This document shows positions 52,739 through 59,221 of a stretch of DNA of 59,221 nt, in pieces. This stretch comes from an uncultured Mollicutes bacterium (lineage in GTDB: Bacteria; Bacillota_I; Bacilli_A; RFN20; CAG-826): contig UQFN01000010.1 of the NCBI GenBank assembly GCA_900540365.1, positions 1 through 59,221 on the forward strand. The letters are read 5' to 3'. The translations under genes were made by a program, and so were the position numbers. The notes under the pieces were generated by a model that searched no databases, was not told the DNA's origin, and saw only the letters and a program-made list of their open reading frames with translations. Each line of letters begins with the position of its first letter. The first letter of the stretch is position 1.

Positions 52739-54481
52739 ATGAATTTAGATAATACAAATTTATATGATGAAATTGATAAAGTTAGAAGTGAAAATAATTT
52801 TATTTCTATTCAACATCTTGAAAAAATTTATCCTAATGGAATAAAAGCAGTTTATGATTTTGATTTAGATATAAAACAAAATGAATTTATAGTTATTGTT
52901 GGTCCTTCAGGATGTGGTAAATCTACGACATTAAGAATGATTGCTGGTCTTGAAGATATAAGTAAAGGAAATTTATTAGTTAACGATGAATTAATTAATT
53001 TTAAATCAAGTAAAGATAGACATATGGCTATGGTCTTCCAAAGTTATGCCCTTTATCCTCAAATGAGTGTTTTTGATAATATTGCCTTTCCTTTAAAAAT
53101 AAATAAATATCCAAAAAATAAAATAAATCATATTTTAAAATTTAATAACGATTTATTAAATTTACTTAGTAAAGAAGAAAAGAAAGTTAAAGATGTATTA
53201 GATGAAACTAGCAATAAGCAATTATTAAAACTAGAACCTAGCGAACATCTTTCAAAAAGGTTAAATATAAGTTTTGAATTAGCTGAATTAATATATAAAA
53301 ATAAGAATTTAATTTTAAATAATTTAAATGAATTTAAAATTAAATTAAACGAAGAAATTAATAAAGAAAATAATCGTTTATTAAATGAAAATATAAAATT
53401 AAATGATAATTATGAATATCTTGATGAAGATGGAAAAGTCGTTAAAATTTATGAAAAACTCTCTAAAAGTGAGATAAAACAAAAAGTTTTTAACGCAGCT
53501 AAAATTTTAGATCTAGGTCAATATTTAGATAGATTACCTAAAGAACTTAGCGGTGGACAAATGCAAAGAGTTGCTTTAGGTAGAGCCCTTGTAAAAGAAG
53601 TTCCAATCTTTTTAATGGATGAACCTTTAAGTAATCTTGATGCTAAACTTCGTTTAACAATGCGTAGCGAAATTGTTAAACTTCATAATAAAATAAAAGC
53701 TACAACTATTTATGTTACTCATGACCAAGTCGAAGCTATGACAATGGCAAATAGAATTGTTGTCATGTCAAAAGGTTTTATTCAACAAATCGGTTCGCCT
53801 CATGAAATTTATACAAATCCTAATAATATCTTTGTAGCTAAATTTATAGGAAGCCCTTCAATTAATATTTTTGAAGCAACTTATGAAAATGATAATTTAA
53901 AAGTAAGTGATGAAATTAATTTTAAAGTTAGCGAACAATTTAAAAAACTTCACGATAAATTTTATGAAGATAAAATTAATTTATTTAAATTAAAAGCTAA
54001 TAATTTTAATAATGAATCCTTTGAATTTATTAAAAAGATTTTATCAATCAAAACTGAAGATAAAAAAGCACCTACTTTAAATAAAAAAGAATATAAAATT
54101 ATTAAATTATTTAAAAACTTATTTAATAAAAATAAAAATGAAAATTTAATGTTAGAAGAAGAGCATATTTTAAACGAATTAATTATTGAATTAGAAGATG
54201 CTTTAAAAAATAAACATAAATTACTTTTAGGAATTAGACCTGAACATATTTTAGTTCGTTTTGATGATAATAACTTAAAAGAAAATGAAATTAGAATTAA
54301 ACCTAGCATTTGTGAACTTTTAGGGGCAGATTATTTAATTTATTTTGAATATAATGGTAAAGATTATTGTTTAAAAACTGATCCTAAAAATAAATTTAAT
54401 AAAGATAGTTCATTAATTATTAGTTTTCCTAAAGAAGATTTATTTATATTTGATCCAATTAGCGGAGATAAAATTAAATGA
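52739..54481 (+). CDS. sugar ABC transporter ATPase (MsmX/UgpC type) with two insertions
   Basis: 580 aa instead of about 370. Walker A GPSGCGKSTT (about 54-63), Q-loop VFQSYALYPQMSV, signature LSGGQMQR (about 270-277), Walker B IFLMDEPLSNLDAKL, H-switch VTHDQ. About 115 extra Lys/Asn/Leu-rich residues (about 120-245) lie between Q-loop and signature, in the helical subdomain that touches the permeases, and about 95 more in the C-terminal TOBE/regulatory part (about 390-485). I recall similar long UgpC/MsmK proteins in mollicutes. Ends in ATGA with the next gene. Confidence 0.88.
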   Translation: MNLDNTNLYDEIDKVRSENNFISIQHLEKIYPNGIKAVYDFDLDIKQNEFIVIVGPSGCGKSTTLRMIAGLEDISKGNLLVNDELINFKSSKDRHMAMVFQSYALYPQMSVFDNIAFPLKINKYPKNKINHILKFNNDLLNLLSKEEKKVKDVLDETSNKQLLKLEPSEHLSKRLNISFELAELIYKNKNLILNNLNEFKIKLNEEINKENNRLLNENIKLNDNYEYLDEDGKVVKIYEKLSKSEIKQKVFNAAKILDLGQYLDRLPKELSGGQMQRVALGRALVKEVPIFLMDEPLSNLDAKLRLTMRSEIVKLHNKIKATTIYVTHDQVEAMTMANRIVVMSKGFIQQIGSPHEIYTNPNNIFVAKFIGSPSINIFEATYENDNLKVSDEINFKVSEQFKKLHDKFYEDKINLFKLKANNFNNESFEFIKKILSIKTEDKKAPTLNKKEYKIIKLFKNLFNKNKNENLMLEEEHILNELIIELEDALKNKHKLLLGIRPEHILVRFDDNNLKENEIRIKPSICELLGADYLIYFEYNGKDYCLKTDPKNKFNKDSSLIISFPKEDLFIFDPISGDKIK

Positions 54482-55464
54482 ATAAAAAAATAGTAGGTTT
54501 AAAAGATATTGCCGAAAGTTTAAATCTTTCAATTAATACATGTAGTCATGCTTTAAGGGATTTAAATGATATTTCTTTAGAAACTAAAGAAAAAGTTTTA
54601 GCAAAAGCTAAAGAACTAGGCTATTTATATGTAAATAAAACTGAAAGATATATTAAAAAAAGAAAAGTAATTTTTTTAGTTAAAGATTTTTCTAACCTTT
54701 ATTATCATATTTTAAGTAATAATTTATTTAATTTATTTAAAGAAGATAATAAAGTTAGTTTTTTAGTTTTATGTATTAATAAAAATAAAATAGATAAAAT
54801 AAGCGTTAATGAAATTTTAGATAATAAACCAAATTTAGTATTATCGCATATTGAATTTGATGAAGAAGCAATTAAATCTTTAAATGATCATAAAATTAAA
54901 TTAGTTTTAATAGGTAATAATTCATTAAAAGATATTGATTCTATATGTATTGATGAAAGTGCAGGATGTGAAATGGCAGCAAGATATTTAGCTAGATTTC
55001 ATCAAACTAAGAAATTTTTATATGTAGGAATTAAAGATTATCCATTATCAATTAAAAGATATCAATATTTTTATAATTATTTAAAACAAGTTTGTGAAGA
55101 TGGAATAATTGAAACATTTTATTTTGACGGACATAATGCGACAACTTTTTATAAATATATTAAAGAAGGTTATCGAAGTGTATTCTTTTTTAATGATGAA
55201 CTTGCTTATAATGTTTTAAGTGAAACTAATCGAATTTATTTAAACATAAGAAGGCTTTTTCCAGATTTACATTTAATTGGTTTTGATTGTTTATATAGTA
55301 AAATTAATGGGCTTAATGATATAACTTCGATTCAAATTAATTATGAAGATTTTGCATTAAAAACTTTTAAAATAATTAAAGCTAAGTTATTTAATGATTT
55401 TAAAGATATTGATCATATAGTTTTACCAATAACATTACATCAAAGAAGAGTTTTAAAGGAGTAG
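54478..55464 (+). CDS. LacI-family transcriptional regulator
   Basis: 328 aa. HTH VGLKDIAESLNLSINTCSHA (about 6-25), continued ALRDLNDISLETKEKV, and a sensor domain. The recognition helix differs from the first regulator (INTCSHALRD against VNTVSRALRD), so the targets may differ. Encoded inside the operon it probably controls, overlapping the ATPase gene by 4 nt. Confidence 0.88.
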   Translation: MNKKIVGLKDIAESLNLSINTCSHALRDLNDISLETKEKVLAKAKELGYLYVNKTERYIKKRKVIFLVKDFSNLYYHILSNNLFNLFKEDNKVSFLVLCINKNKIDKISVNEILDNKPNLVLSHIEFDEEAIKSLNDHKIKLVLIGNNSLKDIDSICIDESAGCEMAARYLARFHQTKKFLYVGIKDYPLSIKRYQYFYNYLKQVCEDGIIETFYFDGHNATTFYKYIKEGYRSVFFFNDELAYNVLSETNRIYLNIRRLFPDLHLIGFDCLYSKINGLNDITSIQINYEDFALKTFKIIKAKLFNDFKDIDHIVLPITLHQRRVLKE

Positions 55465-55466
55465 TT

Positions 55467-57221
55467 ATGAATTATTTAAAACATACTTTGTCATATCATA
55501 AAGGTCATCCTAATCCAATATTTTATAGAGATAACTATATTTTATTAAACGGATTATGGAAATTTTATTTTGATGATGAAGATGTTGGGTTAATTAATAA
55601 ATTTTATCTTAATTTTCCTAAGGATCATTTATTAATTAATGTTCCTTTTACTTATCAAGCTAAAGATAGTAAATTAGATAATTTATATAAACATCATGAA
55701 ATTGTTTGGTATCAAAAAGAAATAGATATTACTGATTTAAATAAACAGTATTTAATTAAGTTTTTAGGAGTAGATTATTTAACTAAAGTATTTATTAATG
55801 GAAAGTTTGTTTATGAACATGAAGGCGGATATGATTCGTTTGAAATTTTACTTAATGATTATTTAATAGTAGGTAAAAATAAAATAACTTTATATGTAAA
55901 AGATAGTTTTCATATTGATCAAATTAGAGGGAAACAACGTTGGAGAGAAAATAATTTTACATGTTTCTATAAAGAAACAACAGGAATCTATAAAGATGTT
56001 TATATAGAAACTTTAAATGATTTTTTTATAAAAAACTTCAGTTTTAAAGGGTTTTTTAATAAAAAACAACTAAAATTTAAATTAGAAGTTAATAAAATAG
56101 ATAACTTAAAATTAAATATTTTTATTAAAGAATTAAATAAAAATATAACTCTCCAAGTAAATGATTTAAATAACGAATATTTAATTGATATCAATGAAGA
56201 TATTAAACCTTATAATGAAGAATCTATTAATTTATATAATGTAAAATTAACTTTATATAACAAAGATCAAGTTTTTGATGAAGTATTAACATATTTTGGA
56301 TTTATCGATTTAAATGTTTTTAAAGGAAGGATATATATCAATTCTAAAGATACATATTTAAAATTTGTTTTAAATCAAGGTTATTCTTTAGATAATGGAC
56401 TAACTTTTTATGAAGATGAAATTATTAAAGACTTAATATTAGTTAAAAAAATGGGTTTTAACGGTTTAAGAATTCATGAAAAAGTTGAAACACCTCTATT
56501 TTATTATTACTTAGATGTATTAGGAATTTATGCTTGGCAAGAAGTACCTAGTGCTCATGCATACAGTTATGAGTTAAAACAAAAATATTTTAAGCAGGCT
56601 TTAAATCAAATTAAAGATCATTATTCTCATCCTTCTATAATAAGTTATGTATTATTTAATGAATCGTGGGGAATTAACGAAATAAAAGAAAGCGAAGAAA
56701 TAACTAACTTTGTAAATAATATGTATAACTATTTTAAAAGAATTCTTGATGACCATTTTATAATATCAAATGATGGACGGGAACATGTTAAAAGTGATTT
56801 ATTAACATTCCACAATTATGCTGGAAGTTATGAATTACTAGATGAAGAACTAAAAAATTTTTATAACGATTTGATTTTAAAAAAAAATCCAATAGTTGAT
56901 AAAAGAGATAAAAGATTTTATGTAGATGGATATCGTTATAATAATGAGCCAATAGTTTTTAGTGAATTTTGTGGAATTGCTTTTAATAAGGACTGTAATA
57001 AATTAAATTGGGGATATGGAAAAAATGTAAATAATGTAAATGAATTTTTGGATAGATATAAATCTTTACTTAAGCGGATTAAAGAAAAAGAATATATTAG
57101 GGGATTTTGTTTTACTCAGTTAAGCGATGTTGAACAAGAAGTAAATGGTTTATTAACTAGTAATCGCTCTATTAAAATTGATTGTGATATATTAAAATCT
57201 TTACATGACGAATTTCAATAA
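55467..57221 (+). CDS. glycoside hydrolase family 2
   Basis: 584 aa, no signal peptide, paralogous to the GH2 at 39 kb (NPIFYRDNYILLNGLWKF against NPQFIRENYISLNGEWEF). Jelly roll, Ig-like domain, TIM barrel; acid/base Glu in LFNESWG (about 398), nucleophile in VFSEFCGI (about 500). The Trp-Gly behind the acid/base motif is shared with beta-galactosidase/mannosidase-type members. AAAGGAG ahead of the start. Cytosolic hydrolysis of imported oligosaccharide. Confidence 0.88.
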   Translation: MNYLKHTLSYHKGHPNPIFYRDNYILLNGLWKFYFDDEDVGLINKFYLNFPKDHLLINVPFTYQAKDSKLDNLYKHHEIVWYQKEIDITDLNKQYLIKFLGVDYLTKVFINGKFVYEHEGGYDSFEILLNDYLIVGKNKITLYVKDSFHIDQIRGKQRWRENNFTCFYKETTGIYKDVYIETLNDFFIKNFSFKGFFNKKQLKFKLEVNKIDNLKLNIFIKELNKNITLQVNDLNNEYLIDINEDIKPYNEESINLYNVKLTLYNKDQVFDEVLTYFGFIDLNVFKGRIYINSKDTYLKFVLNQGYSLDNGLTFYEDEIIKDLILVKKMGFNGLRIHEKVETPLFYYYLDVLGIYAWQEVPSAHAYSYELKQKYFKQALNQIKDHYSHPSIISYVLFNESWGINEIKESEEITNFVNNMYNYFKRILDDHFIISNDGREHVKSDLLTFHNYAGSYELLDEELKNFYNDLILKKNPIVDKRDKRFYVDGYRYNNEPIVFSEFCGIAFNKDCNKLNWGYGKNVNNVNEFLDRYKSLLKRIKEKEYIRGFCFTQLSDVEQEVNGLLTSNRSIKIDCDILKSLHDEFQ

Positions 57222-57229
57222 GGTTATAT

Positions 57230-59074
57230 ATGAGTATTAAAATAATTAATAGTGATAAAAAAATAAAAGAAAATATAAATGAGCTTTTAAATGAATTTAA
57301 TTATAATATTGTTTCTTTTAATTATGAAATTTCTTTTTTAAAAGGAGAAATAAATTCAATTAAATTTGATAAAAATAATGGACTTTTAGAGGTTTTTTAT
57401 CAAAAAGAAAGCTTTATTTATTATGCTTTACATAAAATATTAGCTAGTTCATTTAATAAAGATTTTTATAAAATATATCAAAAAAGAATTAATAATTTAG
57501 CATTTCAAATTGATTGTTCAAGAAATAATGTATTTAAAATTTCTAGTTTAAAACGTCTTGTTAGATTTTTAGCGTTTATGGGCTATGACACCTTATATCT
57601 ATATTTAGAAGACACTTATCAAATAGAAGAAGACGACTATTTTGGTAAATTTAAAGGAAGATATTCACTTGATGAATTAAAAGAAATAATAAGTTATGCT
57701 AAAAAATTTGATATTGAAGTTAGACCTGCAATTCAAACTTTAGCTCACCTTGATACAATGTTTAAGTGGCCTAAGTACGATAAAATTAATGATAATAGTG
57801 ATATTCTTTTATGTGAAAATGAAGAAACATATAAATTAATTGATTTAATGTTTAAAAATTTAAGAAAATCATTTTTAAGTGATGTTATTAATGTAGGAAT
57901 GGACGAAGCTCGTTTACTTGGAAGAGGTAAATATTTATTAAATAACTCTTATAAAGATAAAAAAGAAATTCTTTATAATCACTTATTAAAAGTAAACGAA
58001 ATTGCAAAAAAATATAACTTTAAAATTGAGATGTGGAGTGATGTATTTTTCTCAACTGGTTTTGATTTATATAATTTAAAAGAAGGCATTAAAAAAGAAG
58101 TTCCAGACAATGTAAGTTTAGTTTATTGGGATTACTATTTAAAAAGTAATGATGAACTTGAAAGAATATTAAAGATGCATTTTAAGCAAACCAAAAATAT
58201 AAAAATTGCAGGCGGAGCTTGGAATTGGATAGGATTTGCACCTAATAATTCTTATTCTATAAACCAAACAAATAAATTATTTAAAAAAGTAGTTAAATAT
58301 AAAGTTCAAGATTTTATATTAACTTCTTGGAATGATGATGGCGGAGAAGCAAACGTATTTTTAATTTTACCTACACTAAATTATTTATCTAATTTAGTAT
58401 ATTCAAATAAAAACTTAAATAAAGATTTTAAAGTTATGACTAACTTAAATTTATCTAAATTTTTAATTTTAGATGAATTTAATATAGTAACTAAATCTAA
58501 AGATATAAATGAATATGCTAATAATTTTAATAAATTTATTTTTTATAATGATTTATTACTTGGAGCTTATGATCAATACGTTAAAGAATTTCATGTTGAA
58601 CTATTTAAAAGTCTAAAAAATAAATTAAAAGTTTCTAAAAGCTCATTATTTTTTTCAATTTTTGATGAACTTAGGGAATTATCGAGCTTACTTTCTTTAA
58701 AATGTAAAATAACTTTGAATTTAAGAAAAGCATACAAAGAAAACAATTTAAATCAATTAAATGAATTAGTAAAAGAAATTTCAAGTTTAATTATCAAATA
58801 TGAAAATTTTTATAATAAATTTAAGAAAATGTGGTATATCTTTTCTAAATCTCAAGGGTTTGATGTCACTGATTTAAGAATGGGTGCTGTAATTTTAAGA
58901 TTGAAACATGTTAAAGAAATTTTAAATCAATATATAAATAAAGAAATTAATAAAATAGATGAACTAGAAGAAGAAAGATTAGATTATTTTGGAAATAACA
59001 AAAACTTTAAAGATGATTTAAATTTTATTGAATATAATTTTTCAAATAATACATCAAGAAATTTGAATAAATAA
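57230..59074 (+). CDS. glycoside hydrolase family 20 (GcnA-like beta-N-acetylhexosaminidase)
   Basis: 614 aa, no signal peptide. Barrel motifs: YLYLEDTYQIEEDDYFG, RYSLDELKEI, VRPAIQTLAHLDTM, and the catalytic Asp-Glu pair in NVGMDEARL (about 224-225; GH20 uses substrate-assisted catalysis), IEMWSDVFF, LVYWDYY. The C-terminal 200 residues are helical, as in GcnA-type enzymes of streptococci. It points to GlcNAc- or GalNAc-containing host or microbial glycans as substrate. Last gene of the operon; no terminator is visible behind it. Confidence 0.85.
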   Translation: MSIKIINSDKKIKENINELLNEFNYNIVSFNYEISFLKGEINSIKFDKNNGLLEVFYQKESFIYYALHKILASSFNKDFYKIYQKRINNLAFQIDCSRNNVFKISSLKRLVRFLAFMGYDTLYLYLEDTYQIEEDDYFGKFKGRYSLDELKEIISYAKKFDIEVRPAIQTLAHLDTMFKWPKYDKINDNSDILLCENEETYKLIDLMFKNLRKSFLSDVINVGMDEARLLGRGKYLLNNSYKDKKEILYNHLLKVNEIAKKYNFKIEMWSDVFFSTGFDLYNLKEGIKKEVPDNVSLVYWDYYLKSNDELERILKMHFKQTKNIKIAGGAWNWIGFAPNNSYSINQTNKLFKKVVKYKVQDFILTSWNDDGGEANVFLILPTLNYLSNLVYSNKNLNKDFKVMTNLNLSKFLILDEFNIVTKSKDINEYANNFNKFIFYNDLLLGAYDQYVKEFHVELFKSLKNKLKVSKSSLFFSIFDELRELSSLLSLKCKITLNLRKAYKENNLNQLNELVKEISSLIIKYENFYNKFKKMWYIFSKSQGFDVTDLRMGAVILRLKHVKEILNQYINKEINKIDELEEERLDYFGNNKNFKDDLNFIEYNFSNNTSRNLNK

Positions 59075-59168
59075 ATTTCAACTATCATACAATTGAATGT
59101 GCCAAAGTGAAAAGCTCGTATCTCTTTTTAAATAAAATTAAATTAATATAAATGTAAAAAAGATCTTT

Positions 59169-59221
59169 TGAGAGGTACCCCAAATCCTAGACATTAGGAA
59201 AGGGGTACTTTTTTATGAAAT
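59169..59221 (+). mobile_element. left end of an IS3/IS150-type element, cut by the window edge
   Basis: GTACCCCAAATCCTAGACA and, inverted after it, GGGGTAC are the usual left-end pattern of IS150-type elements, with AGGGG as Shine-Dalgarno and an ATG at 59215 as the start of orfA (ATGAAAT). The end differs from the element at 35.3-36.8 kb, so it is another IS. The repeat also folds as a hairpin (GTACCCC/GGGGTAC). Confidence 0.55.

Noticed and set aside
1..59221. Alternative genetic code (TGA as Trp) for the whole window
   Set aside because: No chromosomal gene needs TGA as Trp, Trp is TGG throughout, and several genes stop at TGA; only the IS orfA has the exception.

Overview
The window reads as chromosome of a very AT-rich, anaerobic, fermentative member of the Bacilli, most likely an uncultured gut lineage near the Mollicutes (RF39, Acholeplasma or Erysipelotrichia-like). 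The evidence is a Firmicutes-type infC-rpmI-rplT operon with an L20-type leader, an EzrA homologue, a NifS-ThiI pair, an NADH-linked [FeFe] hydrogenase, and a sugar-ABC ATPase with the long insertions I associate with mollicute MsmK/UgpC proteins. Trp is always TGG in the chromosomal genes and TGA is used as a stop, mostly in ATGA overlaps, so the code is standard. The taxon is an inference.

Layout. 1-3.8 kb: the end of an IS3-type element, a guanine-deaminase-like gene, a Fic protein lacking its catalytic His, and an AAA ATPase/TOPRIM pair that looks like a two-gene OLD/PARIS-type defence module. 3.8-8.1 kb: a three-gene NAD-dependent [FeFe] hydrogenase operon with a palindrome laid exactly over its promoter. 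8.1-13.6 kb: housekeeping genes (ezrA, cysteine desulfurase, thiI, then convergent infC-rpmI-rplT with its leader; infC probably starts at AUA). 13.6-14.05 kb: a non-coding stretch.

14.7-35.3 kb is the most interesting part: a surface/secretion locus. It holds a SipW-type signal peptidase, six proteins with short hydrophobic leaders ending in a common Gly/Ala-aromatic-small-small-Trp/Phe motif (TasA/camelysin-like, probable SipW substrates), an McrB-like AAA ATPase fused to a membrane domain, its DUF2357/McrC-like zinc-ribbon partner without a visible nuclease, an ABC exporter, very large beta-helix surface proteins, a lipoprotein with PKG-(D/E)-G repeats, and an Lgt-like membrane enzyme. The genes are packed head to tail, often overlapping by 1-4 nt. 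I do not know a described system with this combination. A run of nine G residues inside a 41-codon ORF coupled to the lgt-like gene could make part of the locus phase-variable.

35.3-36.8 kb is an IS3/IS150-type element inserted behind the locus, with 20-bp perfect terminal repeats. Its orfA has an in-frame TGA exactly where a Trp is expected, and the orfA-orfB junction has a classical A6 slippery site.

37.0-59.1 kb is a glycan-utilisation island. It encodes a GH3, two GH2 and a GH20 (GcnA-like) without signal peptides, a GH97 lipoprotein, an EamA/GRP-like transporter, a complete sugar ABC importer (two solute-binding lipoproteins, two permeases, one ATPase), a repeat-rich lectin-like lipoprotein and two LacI regulators. 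The likely scheme is capture and partial trimming outside, import of oligosaccharides, and intracellular hydrolysis. The window ends in the first bases of another IS3/IS150-type element, so both edges lie in IS3-like sequence, as expected for an assembly contig broken at repeats.
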